From positions 318,501-382,500 of the forward strand of contig JAKOON010000116.1 in NCBI GenBank assembly GCA_022577435.1: a stretch of DNA of 64,000 nt, written 5' to 3'. How positions within the stretch are numbered: position 1 is the stretch's first letter; each line of letters starts with the position of its first letter. Of the stretch, positions 21,819 to 36,461 are shown one piece after another. The notes under the pieces are model-generated. The model made no database searches, was not told the origin of the DNA, and was given only the letters and a program-made list of their open reading frames with translations. The DNA is from Embiotoca jacksoni (lineage: Eukaryota > Chordata > Actinopteri > Embiotocidae). The position numbers and the translations under genes were made by a program.

Positions 21819-22876
21819 CTGCAGGAGACAGGGAGGAGGTCAGCAGGAGGTCAGCCGGAGACAGGGAGGAGGTCAGCCGGAGGTCAGCTGGAGGACAGTA
21901 GGAGACAGGGAGGAGGTCAGCAAGAAGTCAACAGGAGACAGGGAGGATGCCAGCAGGAGGACAGCAGGAGACAGGGAGGAGGTCAGCCGGAGACAGCGAG
22001 GAGGTCAGCAGGAGACAGGGAGGAGGTTAGCAGGAGACAGGAAGAAGGTCAGCAGGAGGACAGCAGGAGACAGGGAGGAGGTCAGCAGGAGACAGGAAGG
22101 AGGTCAGCAGGAGGACAGCAGGAGACAGGGAGGAGGTCAGCAGGAGACAGGAAGGAGGTCAGCAGGAGGTCAGCAGGAGACAGGAAGGAGGTAGCGAAAA
22201 AATTTCCCCTCGGGCATTAATAAAGTAACTACCTAACCTAACCTAACATCAATGAACTCAAGCTGAATTAATGATTTTCTTTTTCACACAATATTTGCTT
22301 CATAGTGCTCCGTTTAAACAACGTGAAATAATTAAACAGCTTCAGTGTGTTCAAATCAGGCTTTCACTTTATTGAGTGTTTAACATGAGAAGAGTTACAG
22401 CAACTGAACAACTTCTATCTGTTGTTTTATCCCAACTTTCCCAGAATAAATGCACCCTCATGTTTAACATTTTCTAGATAAATCCATCACAATATTCATT
22501 ATATTTTAAACATAAACCAGTTACACATTAATGAGCCGATAAAGATGGTAAAGGAAATATTTCTGTCAGCGACGTGTGTTTACAGACAGTTTATCTTAAA
22601 GCATTTCGAGAAGTTTAAACCCTGATCTGCCTCATCAACGTTATACAACAATCAAATCATCCAACACATACGTGTACGAGTATAAACAGAACCAGCTGAT
22701 GCTGTCCCAGTTTGATCAGATCAGACGAGCGGATTAAAGAGCGCGAGATGAGACCAGTGGAGATGAAGTTGGGTTGTGAAGCGTTAAGAAGCATTTAATA
22801 ATAAAGAAAGTCATTCAAAGGCCTCGTTCATGAACAACTGCTGACTAACGTTCACGCCATGATAGTCAGTCTGGTC

Positions 22877-23521
22877 TTATTCTACCGGGCACAAGGTCAC
22901 GTAGTTACCAGGCTTTGCAAGCCAGAAGGCCGGATACAGCGGCTCAGAGAACCGGTTACGGAAAGTGTACAGGTGAGTCAGTGTGTCAGAACACACCTGG
23001 TAGAAAGACAGCGTGCCAGCAGGCCAGTTTAGATAAACCCCAACACGTTTCCAGCCAACATAGCAGAGACTGGTCATTTTATTTTCATGCCATGCACTTA
23101 AACCAGTGTTGTACCCAGTGCCATCCTCTTTGGGAAAAGACCAGAGACCATGGTACCAGGACAAATCATTATTTCCAAATGCAGAGACCTTACTGTCTTG
23201 TTTCCTGTCGATTCCTTTATATGCAACAGCAACACCCAAGTGTTCAACATACAGGTCACTCCGCTCTACCTCCCAGTAATGCTGTCCACTCAGACCCTCT
23301 CTGCACAGCACCTGAGGATGTTTGCCAAACCTCGCGGGGTTGTCAGGGTAGCCTTGATCCTCTCCATATGTCACCTTCTTGTTGTCGTCGGACAGAAGGA
23401 CGTGGTTGTTGGCTGTGTTTGGGTCCAGCGGGGGGCGCTGGCGAGCCGTTTGGCCACGCCCACTCGCAAAACACGTCAGATGTATCGTCTCACCACGCCG
23501 GATGTATGTGACACATTTCAT
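22877..23521 (-). pseudogene. Orphan PRY-SPRY exon fused to DNA element, unit 3
   Basis: Same chimeric frame as the unit 0 copy; element junction at 23428/23429. Confidence 0.75.
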
Positions 23522-24362
23522 GAGGTTTCAAACCTTAAACACCAACTTCCTGTGTCACGGCGAGACATCCAACTTTGCCGCATCGTCACGGCGACGCCCA
23601 TTGACAAAGTCGAACGAACGTCTCAATATATCATCAACTACATGTTTAGGTTGTTGTGACCCGACTTTACGTTCATGGGATCAACCAGCTCGACGTAGAA
23701 TGTGAAAGTATGAAAAGTGTCATTTCCAGTGGCCAACAGGGGGCGCTATGACTATGAGAGAATATTCCCCCACAGGGGTCTTCAGGGCGGGGCTGTTATC
23801 ATACCTGTGATGTTTGGAGAAGGTCGGTCCATGTACATACGATTTAAAGCAACTCCTAGTTTCATGGCGAGACCTCAAAATGGCCGCCTCTCACGGGCAC
23901 ACACATCGATGAAAACGAATTATTTATACAACTTTTAATCCCAAACATGTTTTCTATCCAGAGAACCGAAATTCAAGTCGGTCGGACAAAATCCCTCGGA
24001 GGAGTTCGACAAAGTACAACGTGTCAGAATCGCCCAAAATGGCGACTAAATTCAAAATGGTGGACTTCCTGTCCAGTTGACGTAACGGTGCAATGTAACT
24101 TTTTTGTGCGTCCACCGGATTTGGTGAATTTAGGTAAATGTGGCCGCCGGGGCATCTCTGTAGGGGGCGCTCTCGAGCCGTTTGGTCACGCCCACTCACG
24201 ACTCCACTAGAATTAGAAATTTTTCGCCGGGAGACAAATGTGTTTCTACTTTGATGAGTTTTTGAATATGATAAAGCCTCTAAGAAGGAAAATCACTTTA
24301 CGTAAGAATAATAAGGAAAGAGAAAAATAATTCCTTGGAAAAACAACAGAGCTTCGCACCCT
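23429..24362. mobile_element. Truncated DNA-element copy, unit 3
   Basis: As unit 0; one private change (TTGTGCGTCC near 24105). The CA repeat that follows is at 24506-24579. Confidence 0.7.
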
Positions 24363-24500
24363 AAAAACTGGACTGGCCTGTCAGACCACGTTCCTTCAGG
24401 ACAGGCCCGCTCCTGTTTCACCTCATGAATCACAGAGATGAAGTTCAGGTGGTGTCTTTGAGGGAAGCTGAGAGAAGGAGGAGGTGAAAGAGGAAGGCTC

Positions 24501-24581
<81 letters not shown>

Positions 24582-24765
24582 TGAGGCTTTTTGGAGCCGA
24601 CCTCTAGTGGTCCTCGGTGGTATTGCAGCTGAAACTTCTGCATCAGAACCAGTTTGTGTAGAAAACAGAAAGTCCAGATTTCCTTCCTTCAGTTTATTGA
24701 GTTTTAATGTTCAGAGCAGCGTGACAGTAAACATGACGAGCGTCGCCGTGACGACGGCGAGCAGC

Positions 24766-25650
24766 TCAGCGAGCGCGAGCCGGCGATGAACAGATGAAGG
24801 CGTGTTGAGTTTTGGCCGAGCAGCTGCTGGAGATCCTTCTGGGACCTTCGACCAGGACGCAGTCAGAACCGCCGTCGGGCCGCTCGGAGTCCGACGAGGG
24901 ACCGGCGGCCCACGTCCAGAGACCAGGACCTCCGGACGGACCTGAGGGACACCGAGGACAGGTCCATTAAACCAGCAGATCGATTCTGATGAGAACCTTT
25001 AATTGGAGCAGAGGGAAGTGGACGGATCAGAACCAAAGGAAACGCACCGATCCAGAAGGGCTGCTTCCCGGCCAACCGCCAGAACCAGCTGACGTCTCTT
25101 CTGGAGCGAACGCTGATCAGGCTGCTGTTTAACCTGTGGAGGTTCAGAGAACCGATGTCAGAACACCGTCTGGACCAGAACCCGTCTGGACCAGAACCTG
25201 TCTGGACCCGGACCAGAACACCATCTGGACCAGAACACCATCAGAACACTGTCTGGACCCGGGTACTCACAGCAGAGAGCAGGTCCGCTCGGCGCTGGCC
25301 CAGCTGGCCACAGACGAGCTCACCGTGTAGCAGCGTTTCCTGTAATGAGTCCAACCGTCAGCACACGAGCTGCTGACCGACCTCCCCGTCTGAAACAGAG
25401 GTCAGAGGTCAGAGGTCAGAGCCTTGGACAAGCTGCAGACGTAACATGTGTGAGTGTGTGTGTGTGTGTGTGTCTGTCTGTGTCTGTGTGTGTGTGTCTG
25501 TGTGTGTGTGTATGTGTCTGTGTGTGTGTGTGTGTGTGTCTGTCTGTGTCTGTGTGTGTGTGTCTGTGTGTGTATGTGTCTGTGTGTGTGTGTATGTGTG
25601 TGTGTCTGTGTGTGTCTGTGTGTGTGTGTGTGTGTGTCTGTGTGTGTGTC

Positions 25651-25683
<33 letters not shown>

Positions 25684-25774
25684 CTGTCTGTGTCTGTGTG
25701 TTTGTGTCTGTGTGTGTATGTGTCTGTGTGTGTGTGTGTCTGTGTGTGTGTGTGTGTGTGTCTGTGTGTGTGTC

Positions 25775-25837
<63 letters not shown>

Positions 25838-25981
25838 CTTGCGCTGCTGTCTCAGTTCTGAATGATCCATGTGAGGAGCATCTCCGACCCGAAGCTCCTG
25901 CGGGAGGCGACTCTGAGAATCACCAGGCTGCAGCTCCTCCAGCCGGAGAGGAGTCAGACTGTGGAACTGATGGAGGAGGAG

Positions 25982-26022
<41 letters not shown>

Positions 26023-27090
26023 GAAGGAGAAGGAGGAGGAAGAGGAGGAGGAGGAGGAGGAGGAGGAGGAGGAGGAGGAAGAAGAGGAGGAGTCATTACC
26101 TCAGCGTGTTCAGTGGGTCTCTGATGAACTGAATCTTACCGTCCAGACGTTCTGCTCAGACGTTCTCTCTGCCGACAGAAGAACCTGAACAGACACAAGT
26201 TGACAGACAGAAACACAGACGGAGAACATCAGAACATCAGAGAACATCAGAGAACATTAGATCAGAGATCATTAGAACATCAGAGAACATTAGATCAGAG
26301 AACATCAGAACATCAGAGAACATTAGAACATCAGAACATCAGAGAACATTAGAACATCAGAGAACATTAGAACATCAGAGAACATCAGAACATCAGAGAA
26401 CATTAGAACATCAGAGAACATTAGAACATCAGAGAACATTAGAACATCAGAACATCAGAGAACATTAGAACATCAGAGAACATCAGAGAACATCAGAACA
26501 TCAGAGAACATTAGGGTTCTCCAAGTTCGGTCCTTTAATCAGTGAGAAACACTCACCTTCAATCCTCCATGTTTGAGCCTTCCACTGCTGCCAGCACCAG
26601 CCCTGTGGGCGTGGCCGTAGCTGGGGGCGTGGCCGTAGCTGGGGGCGGTCTGGTCCCGTGCCCTCCCCCCCCACATCGTCCTGGTAGGGCCGGCGGTTCG
26701 GGACGTCTCCTCGGGAAGGGTCGGGCTGGTTCTCCCACAGCAGCTCCGCCTCGATGTCGGTGAAGGAGGAGGAGGAGGAGGAGAAGGAGGAGGAGGCCGC
26801 TGGTCCTTCTCCACCTTCAGGTCGTCTGGGTTGCAGCATCCTGAGAGACTGAAACAGTGAATCAGCTGGTTTCAGTTTCCTCTGATTCGAAGACGTCGAT
26901 GAGGAGAGCTGAAGAACTTTGGTCAGAACCGGTTCAGCACCTCCTCTGGGCTCCAGGATCTCCACCCTGGAGGACCTCCTCCGACCCAGCACTGCGTTCC
27001 TCGGCTTCTTCAGGGAGACCATGAACGTCTCGTGGTTCTCCTCCAGACCGTCGTCAACCAGCTGGATGCTCCACGTCTTCAGGTTCACTC
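24766..27090 (-). CDS. FREM1-like 3-prime gene end in continuous phase, unit 4
   Basis: Exons 27090-26941, 26840-26557, 26184-26140, 25966-25838, 25389-25271, 25133-25048 and 24941-24766. It shares with unit 2 the 43-bp exon 2 deletion and the same interruption pattern in the TG tract (a rare TGTTTGTG at about 25699), at a constant 10.51-kb offset. All exons are in phase, as in unit 2. It lacks 5-prime exons. Confidence 0.65.
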
Positions 27091-28148
27091 CTGCAGGAGA
27101 CAGGGAGGAGGTCAGCAGGAGGTCAGCCGGAGACAGGGAGGAGGTCAGCCGGAGGTCAGCTGGAGGACAGTAGGAGACAGGGAGGAGGTCAGCAAGAAGT
27201 CAACAGGAGACAGGGAGGATGCCAGCAGGAGGACAGCAGGAGACAGGGAGGAGGTCAGCCGGAGACAGCGAGGAGGTCAGCAGGAGACAGGGAGGAGGTT
27301 AGCAGGAGACAGGAAGAAGGTCAGCAGGAGGACAGCAGGAGACAGGGAGGAGGTCAGCAGGAGACAGGAAGGAGGTCAGCAGGAGGACAGCAGGAGACAG
27401 GGAGGAGGTCAGCAGGAGACAGGAAGGAGGTCAGCAGGAGGTCAGCAGGAGACAGGAAGGAGGTAGCGAAAAAATTTCCCCTCGGGCATTAATAAAGTAA
27501 CTACCTAACCTAACCTAACATCAATGAACTCAAGCTGAATTAATGATTTTCTTTTTCACACAATATTTGCTTCATAGTGCTCCGTTTAAACAACGTGAAA
27601 TAATTAAACAGCTTCAGTGTGTTCAAATCAGGCTTTCACTTTATTGAGTGTTTAACATGAGAAGAGTTACAGCAACTGAACAACTTCTATCTGTTGTTTT
27701 ATCCCAACTTTCCCAGAATAAATGCACCCTCATGTTTAACATTTTCTAGATAAATCCATCACAATATTCATTATATTTTAAACATAAACCAGTTACACAT
27801 TAATGAGCCGATAAAGATGGTAAAGGAAATATTTCTGTCAGCGACGTGTGTTTACAGACAGTTTATCTTAAAGCATTTCGAGAAGTTTAAACCCTGATCT
27901 GCCTCATCAACGTTATACAACAATCAAATCATCCAACACATACGTGTACGAGTATAAACAGAACCAGCTGATGCTGTCCCAGTTTGATCAGATCAGACGA
28001 GCGGATTAAAGAGCGCGAGATGAGACCAGTGGAGATGAAGTTGGGTTGTGAAGCGTTAAGAAGCATTTAATAATAAAGAAAGTCATTCAAAGGCCTCGTT
28101 CATGAACAACTGCTGACTAACGTTCCCGCCATGATAGTCAGTCTGGTC

Positions 28149-28793
28149 TTATTCTACCGGGCACAAGGTCACGTAGTTACCAGGCTTTGCAAGCCAGAAG
28201 GCCGGATACAGCGGCTCAGAGAACCGGTTACGGAAAGTGTACAGGTGAGTCAGTGTGTCAGAACACACCTGGTAGAAAGACAGCGTGCCAGCAGGCCAGT
28301 TTAGATAAACCCCAACACGTTTCCAGCCAACATAGCAGAGACTGGTCATTTTATTTTCATGCCATGCACTTAAACCAGTGTTGTACCCAGTGCCATCCTC
28401 TTTGGGAAAAGACCAGAGACCATGGTACCAGGACAAATCATTATTTCCAAATGCAGAGACCTTACTGTCTTGTTTCCTGTCGATTCCTTTATATGCAACA
28501 GCAACACCCAAGTGTTCAACATACAGGTCACTCCGCTCTACCTCCCAGTAATGCTGTCCACTCAGACCCTCTCTGCACAGCACCTGAGGATGTTTGCCAA
28601 ACCTCGCGGGGTTGTCAGGGTAGCCTTGATCCTCTCCATATGTCACCTTCTTGTTGTCGTCGGACAGAAGGACGTGGTTGTTGGCTGTGTTTGGGTCCAG
28701 CGGGGGGCGCTGGCGAGCCGTTTGGCCACGCCCACTCGCAAAACACGTCAGATGTATCGTCTCACCACGCCGGATGTATGTGACACATTTCAT
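28149..28793 (-). pseudogene. Orphan PRY-SPRY exon fused to DNA element, unit 4
   Basis: Same chimeric frame; junction at 28700/28701. Shares the 28125 C variant with unit 2. Confidence 0.75.
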
Positions 28794-29634
28794 GAGGTTT
28801 CAAACCTTAAACACCAACTTCCTGTGTCACGGCGAGACATCCAACTTTGCTGCATCGTCACGGCGACGCCCATTGACAAAGTCGAACGAACGTCTCAATA
28901 TATCATCAACTACATGTTTAGGTTATTGTGACCCGACTTTAGGTTCATGGGATCAACCAGCTCGACGTAGAATGTGAAAGTATGAAAAGTGTCATTTCCA
29001 GTGGCCAACAGGGGGCGCTATGACTATGAGAGAATATTCCCCCACAGGGGTCTTCAGGGCGGGGCTGTTATCATACCTGTGATGTTTGGAGAAGGTCGGT
29101 CCATGTACATACGATTTAAAGCAACTCCTAGTTTCATGGCGAGACCTCAAAATGGCCGCCTCTCACGGGCACACACATCGATGAAAACGAATTATTTATA
29201 CAACTTTTAATCCCAAACATGTTTTCTATCCAGAGAACCGAAATTCAAGTCGGTCGGACAAAATCCCTCGGAGGAGTTCGACAAAGTACAACGTGTCAGA
29301 ATCGCCCAAAATGGCGACTAAATTCAAAATGGTGGACTTCCTGTCCAGTTGAGGTAACGGTGCAATGTAACTTTTTTGTGTGTCCACCGGATTTGGTGAA
29401 TTTAGGTAAATGTGGCCGCCGGGGCATCTCTGTAGGGGGCGCTCTCGAGCCGTTTGGTCACGCCCACTCACGACTCCACTAGAATTAGAAATTTTTCGCC
29501 GGGAGACAAATGTGTTTCTACTTTGATGAGTTTTTGAATATGATAAAGCCTCTAAGAAGGAAAATCACTTTACGTAAGAATAATAAGGAAAGAGAAAAAT
29601 AATTCCTTGGAAAAACAACAGAGCTTCGCACCCT
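28701..29634. mobile_element. Truncated DNA-element copy, unit 4
   Basis: As unit 0. A G at about 28942 (CTTTAGGTTC, earlier units CTTTACGTTC) is shared with units 5 and 6. A private G lies in TTGAGGTAAC near 29353. Confidence 0.7.
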
Positions 29635-29772
29635 AAAAACTGGACTGGCCTGTCAGACCACGTTCCTTCAGGACAGGCCCGCTCCTGTTTCACCTCATGA
29701 ATCACAGAGATGAAGTTCAGGTGGTGTCTTTGAGGGAAGCTGAGAGAAGGAGGAGGTGAAAGAGGAAGGCTC

Positions 29773-29851
<79 letters not shown>

Positions 29852-30035
29852 TGAGGCTTTTTGGAGCCGACCTCTAGTGGTCCTCGGTGGTATTGCAGCT
29901 GAAACTTCTGCATCAGAACCAGTTTGTGTAGAAAACAGAAAGTCCAGATTTCCTTCCTTCAGTTTATTGAGTTTTAATGTTCAGAGCAGCGTGACAGTAA
30001 ACATGACGAGCGTCGCCGTGACGACGGCGAGCAGC

Positions 30036-30975
30036 TCAGCGAGCGCGAGCCGGCGATGAACAGATGAAGGCGTGTTGAGTTTTGGCCGAGCAGCTGCTGG
30101 AGATCCTTCTGGGACCTTCGACCAGGACGCAGTCAGAACCGCCGTCGGGCCGCTCGGAGTCCGACGAGGGACCGGCGGCCCACGTCCAGAGACCAGGACC
30201 TCCGGACGGACCTGAGGGACACCGAGGACAGGTCCATTAAACCAGCAGATCGATTCTGATGGGAACCTTTAATTGGAGCAGAGGGAAGTGGACGGATCAG
30301 AACCAAAGGAAACGCACCGATCCAGAAGGGCTGCTTCCCGGCCAACCGCCAGAACCAGCTGACGTCTCTTCTGGAGCGAACGCTGATCAGGCTGCTGTTT
30401 AACCTGTGGAGGTTCAGAGAACCGATGTCAGAACACCGTCTGGACCAGAACCCGTCTGGACCAGAACCTGTCTGGACCCGGACCAGAACACCATCTGGAC
30501 CAGAACACCATCAGAACACTGTCTGGACCCGGGTACTCACAGCAGAGAGCAGGTCCGCTCGGCGCTGGCCCAGCTGGCCACAGACGAGCTCACCGTGTAG
30601 CAGCGTTTCCTGTAATGAGTCCAACCGTCAGCACACGAGCTGCTGACCGACCTCCCCGTCTGAAACAGAGGTCAGAGGTCAGAGGTCAGAGCCTTGGACA
30701 AGCTGCAGACGTAACATGTGTGAGTGTGTGTGTGTGTGTGTGTGTCTGTCTGTGTCTGTGTGTGTGTGTCTGTGTGTGTGTGTCTGTGTGTGTGTGTATG
30801 TGTCTGTGTGTGTGTGTGTGTGTGTCTGTCTGTGTCTGTGTGTGTGTGTCTGTGTGTGTATGTGTCTGTGTGTGTGTGTATGTGTGTGTGTCTGTGTGTG
30901 TCTGTGTGTGTGTGTGTGTGTGTCTGTGTGTGTGTCTGTGTGTGTGTCTGTGTGTGTGTGTATGTGTATGTGTGT

Positions 30976-31039
<64 letters not shown>

Positions 31040-31183
31040 CTTGCGCTGCTGTCTCAGTTCTGAATGATCCATGTGAGGAGCATCTCCGACCCGAAGCTCC
31101 TGCGGGAGGCGACTCTGAGAATCACCAGGCTGCAGCTCCTCCAGCCGGAGAGGAGTCAGACTGTGGAACTGATGGAGGAGGAG

Positions 31184-31224
<41 letters not shown>

Positions 31225-32335
31225 GAAGGAGAAGGAGGAGGAAGAGGAGGAGGAGGAGGAGGAGGAGGAGGAGGAGGAGGAAGAAGAGGAGGAGTCATTA
31301 CCTCAGCGTGTTCAGTGGGTCTCTGATGAACTGAATCTTACCGTCCAGACGTTCTGCTCAGACGTTCTCTCTGCCGACAGAAGAACCTGAACAGACACAA
31401 GTTGACAGACAGAAACACAGACGGAGAACATCAGAACATCAGAGAACATCAGAGAACATTAGATCAGAGATCATTAGAACATCAGAGAACATTAGATCAG
31501 AGAACATCAGAACATCAGAGAACATTAGAACATCAGAACATCAGAGAACATTAGAACATCAGAGAACATTAGAACATCAGAGAACATCAGAACATCAGAG
31601 AACATTAGAACATCAGAGAACATTAGAACATCAGAGAACATTAGAACATCAGAACATCAGAGAACATTAGAACATCAGAGAACATCAGAGAACATCAGAA
31701 CATCAGAGAACATTAGGGTTCTCCAAGTTCGGTCCTTTAATCAGTGAGAAACACTCACCTTCAATCCTCCATGTTTGAGCCTTCCACTGCTGCCAGCACC
31801 AGCCCTGTGGGCGTGGCCGTAGCTGGGGGCGTGGCCGTAGCTGGGGGCGGTCTGGTCCCGTGCCCTCCCCCCCCACATCGTCCTGGTAGGGCCGGCGGTT
31901 CGGGACGTCTCCTCGGGAAGGGTCGGGCTGGTTCTCCCACAGCAGCTCCGCCTCGATGTCGGTGACGAGGTCCTCCTCCTCCTCCTGCAGCTGGGGAGGA
32001 TCAGGCAGACGAGGAGGAGGAGGAGGAGAAGGAGGAGGAGGCCGCTGGTCCTTCTCCACCTTCAGGTCGTCTGGGTTGCAGCATCCTGAGAGACTGAAAC
32101 AGTGAATCAGCTGGTTTCAGTTTCCTCTGATTCGAAGACGTCGATGAGGAGAGCTGAAGAACTTTGGTCAGAACCGGTTCAGCACCTCCTCTGGGCTCCA
32201 GGATCTCCACCCTGGAGGACCTCCTCCGACCCAGCACTGCGTTCCTCGGCTTCTTCAGGGAGACCATGAACGTCTCGTGGTTCTCCTCCAGACCGTCGTC
32301 AACCAGCTGGATGCTCCACGTCTTCAGGTTCACTC
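30036..32335 (-). pseudogene. FREM1-like 3-prime gene end, unit 5
   Basis: Exons 32335-32186, 32085-31759, 31386-31342, 31168-31040, 30659-30541, 30403-30318 and 30211-30036. Full-length exon 2 with an 8-base homopolymer (out of phase). TG-tract pattern matches units 3 and 6. Confidence 0.7.
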
Positions 32336-33393
32336 CTGCAGGAGACAGGGAGGAGGTCAGCAGGAGGTCAGCCGGAGACAGGGAGGAGGTCAGCCGGAGG
32401 TCAGCTGGAGGACAGTAGGAGACAGGGAGGAGGTCAGCAAGAAGTCAACAGGAGACAGGGAGGATGCCAGCAGGAGGACAGCAGGAGACAGGGAGGAGGT
32501 CAGCCGGAGACAGCGAGGAGGTCAGCAGGAGACAGGGAGGAGGTTAGCAGGAGACAGGAAGAAGGTCAGCAGGAGGACAGCAGGAGACAGGGAGGAGGTC
32601 AGCAGGAGACAGGAAGGAGGTCAGCAGGAGGACAGCAGGAGACAGGGAGGAGGTCAGCAGGAGACAGGAAGGAGGTCAGCAGGAGGTCAGCAGGAGACAG
32701 GAAGGAGGTAGCGAAAAAATTTCCCCTCGGGCATTAATAAAGTAACTACCTAACCTAACCTAACATCAATGAACTCAAGCTGAATTAATGATTTTCTTTT
32801 TCACACAATATTTGCTTCATAGTGCTCCGTTTAAACAACGTGAAATAATTAAACAGCTTCAGTGTGTTCAAATCAGGCTTTCACTTTATTGAGTGTTTAA
32901 CATGAGAAGAGTTACAGCAACTGAACAACTTCTATCTGTTGTTTTATCCCAACTTTCCCAGAATAAATGCACCCTCATGTTTAACATTTTCTAGATAAAT
33001 CCATCACAATATTCATTATATTTTAAACATAAACCAGTTACACATTAATGAGCCGATAAAGATGGTAAAGGAAATATTTCTGTCAGCGACGTGTGTTTAC
33101 AGACAGTTTATCTTAAAGCATTTCGAGAAGTTTAAACCCTGATCTGCCTCATCAACGTTATACAACAATCAAATCATCCAACACATACGTGTACGAGTAT
33201 AAACAGAACCAGCTGATGCTGTCCCAGTTTGATCAGATCAGACGAGCGGATTAAAGAGCGCGAGATGAGACCAGTGGAGATGAAGTTGGGTTGTGAAGCG
33301 TTAAGAAGCATTTAATAATAAAGAAAGTCATTCAAAGGCCTCGTTCATGAACAACTGCTGACTAACGTTCACGCCATGATAGTCAGTCTGGTC

Positions 33394-34038
33394 TTATTCT
33401 ACCGGGCACAAGGTCACGTAGTTACCAGGCTTTGCAAGCCAGAAGGCCGGATACAGCGGCTCAGAGAACCGGTTACGGAAAGTGTACAGGTGAGTCAGTG
33501 TGTCAGAACACACCTGGTAGAAAGACAGCGTGCCAGCAGGCCAGTTTAGATAAACCCCAACACGTTTCCAGCCAACATAGCAGAGACTGGTCATTTTATT
33601 TTCATGCCATGCACTTAAACCAGTGTTGTACCCAGTGCCATCCTCTTTGGGAAAAGACCAGAGACCATGGTACCAGGACAAATCATTATTTCCAAATGCA
33701 GAGACCTTACTGTCTTGTTTCCTGTCGATTCCTTTATATGCAACAGCAACACCCAAGTGTTCAACATACAGGTCACTCCGCTCTACCTCCCAGTAATGCT
33801 GTCCACTCAGACCCTCTCTGCACAGCACCTGAGGATGTTTGCCAAACCTCGCGGGGTTGTCAGGGTAGCCTTGATCCTCTCCATATGTCACCTTCTTGTT
33901 GTCGTCGGACAGAAGGACGTGGTTGTTGGCTGTGTTTGGGTCCAGCGGGGGGCGCTGGCGAGCCGTTTGGCCACGCCCACTCGCAAAACACGTCAGATGT
34001 ATCGTCTCACCACGCCGGATGTATGTGACACATTTCAT
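33394..34038 (-). pseudogene. Orphan PRY-SPRY exon fused to DNA element, unit 5
   Basis: Same chimeric frame; junction at 33945/33946. Confidence 0.75.
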
Positions 34039-34879
34039 GAGGTTTCAAACCTTAAACACCAACTTCCTGTGTCACGGCGAGACATCCAACTTTGCTGCAT
34101 CGTCACGGCGACGCCCATTGACAAAGTCGAACGAACGTCTCAATATATCATCAACTACATGTTTAGGTTATTGTGACCCGACTTTAGGTTCATGGGATCA
34201 ACCAGCTCGACGTAGAATGTGAAAGTATGAAAAGTGTCATTTCCAGTGGCCAACAGGGGGCGCTATGACTATGAGAGAATATTCCCCCACAGGGGTCTTC
34301 AGGGCGGGGCTGTTATCATACCTGTGATGTTTGGAGAAGGTCGGTCCATGTACATACGATTTAAAGCAACTCCTAGTTTCATGGCGAGACCTCAAAATGG
34401 CCGCCTCTCACGGGCACACACATCGATGAAAACGAATTATTTATACAACTTTTAATCCCAAACATGTTTTCTATCCAGAGAACCGAAATTCAAGTCGGTC
34501 GGACAAAATCCCTCGGAGGAGTTCGACAAAGTACAACGTGTCAGAATCGCCCAAAATGGCGACTAAATTCAAAATGGTGGACTTCCTGTCCAGTTGACGT
34601 AACGGTGCAATGTAACTTTTTTGTGTGTCCACCGGATTTGGTGAATTTAGGTAAATGTGGCCGCCGGGGCATCTCTGTAGGGGGCGCTCTCGAGCCGTTT
34701 GGTCACGCCCACTCACGACTCCACTAGAATTAGAAATTTTTCGCCGGGAGACAAATGTGTTTCTACTTTGATGAGTTTTTGAATATGATAAAGCCTCTAA
34801 GAAGGAAAATCACTTTACGTAAGAATAATAAGGAAAGAGAAAAATAATTCCTTGGAAAAACAACAGAGCTTCGCACCCT
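33946..34879. mobile_element. Truncated DNA-element copy, unit 5
   Basis: As unit 0, with the three variants it shares with unit 4 (CTGCATCG, TTATTGTG, TTTAGGTT). Confidence 0.7.
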
Positions 34880-35017
34880 AAAAACTGGACTGGCCTGTCA
34901 GACCACGTTCCTTCAGGACAGGCCCGCTCCTGTTTCACCTCATGAATCACAGAGATGAAGTTCAGGTGGTGTCTTTGAGGGAAGCTGAGAGAAGGAGGAG
35001 GTGAAAGAGGAAGGCTC

Positions 35018-35090
<73 letters not shown>

Positions 35091-35274
35091 TGAGGCTTTT
35101 TGGAGCCGACCTCTAGTGGTCCTCGGTGGTATTGCAGCTGAAACTTCTGCATCAGAACCAGTTTGTGTAGAAAACAGAAAGTCCAGATTTCCTTCCTTCA
35201 GTTTATTGAGTTTTAATGTTCAGAGCAGCGTGACAGTAAACATGACGAGCGTCGCCGTGACGACGGCGAGCAGC

Positions 35275-35956
35275 TCAGCGAGCGCGAGCCGGCGATGAAC
35301 AGATGAAGGCGTGTTGAGTTTCGGCCGAGCAGCTGCTGGAGATCCTTCTGGGACCTTCGACCAGGACGCAGTCAGAACCGCCGTCGGGCCGCTCGGAGTC
35401 CGACGAGGGACCGGCGGCCCACGTCCAGAGACCAGGACCTCCGGACGGACCTGAGGGACACCGAGGACAGGTCCATTAAACCAGCAGATCGATTCTGATG
35501 AGAACCTTTAATTGGAGCAGAGGGAAGTGGACGGATCAGAACCAAAGGAAACGCACCGATCCAGAAGGGCTGCTTCCCGGCCAACCGCCAGAACCAGCTG
35601 ACGTCTCTTCTGGAGCGAACGCTGATCAGGCTGCTGTTTAACCTGTGGAGGTTCAGAGAACCGATGTCAGAACACCGTCTGGACCAGAACCCGTCTGGAC
35701 CAGAACCTGTCTGGACCCGGACCAGAACACCATCTGGACCAGAACACCATCAGAACACTGTCTGGACCCGGGTACTCACAGCAGAGAGCAGGTCCGCTCG
35801 GCGCTGGCCCAGCTGGCCACAGACGAGCTCACCGTGTAGCAGCGTTTCCTGTAATGAGTCCAACCGTCAGCACACGAGCTGCTGACCGACCTCCCCGTCT
35901 GAAACAGAGGTCAGAGGTCAGAGGTCAGAGCCTTGGACAAGCTGCAGACGTAACAT

Positions 35957-35988
<32 letters not shown>

Positions 35989-36218
35989 CTGTCTGTGTCT
36001 GTGTGTGTGTGTCTGTGTGTGTGTGTCTGTGTGTGTGTGTATGTGTCTGTGTGTGTGTGTGTGTGTGTCTGTCTGTGTCTGTGTGTGTGTGTCTGTGTGT
36101 GTATGTGTCTGTGTGTGTGTGTATGTGTGTGTGTCTGTGTGTGTCTGTGTGTGTGTGTGTGTGTGTCTGTGTGTGTGTCTGTGTGTGTGTCTGTGTGTGT
36201 GTGTATGTGTATGTGTGT

Positions 36219-36276
<58 letters not shown>

Positions 36277-36420
36277 CTTGCGCTGCTGTCTCAGTTCTGA
36301 ATGATCCATGTGAGGAGCATCTCCGACCCGAAGCTCCTGCGGGAGGCGACTCTGAGAATCACCAGGCTGCAGCTCCTCCAGCCGGAGAGGAGTCAGACTG
36401 TGGAACTGATGGAGGAGGAG

Positions 36421-36461
<41 letters not shown>

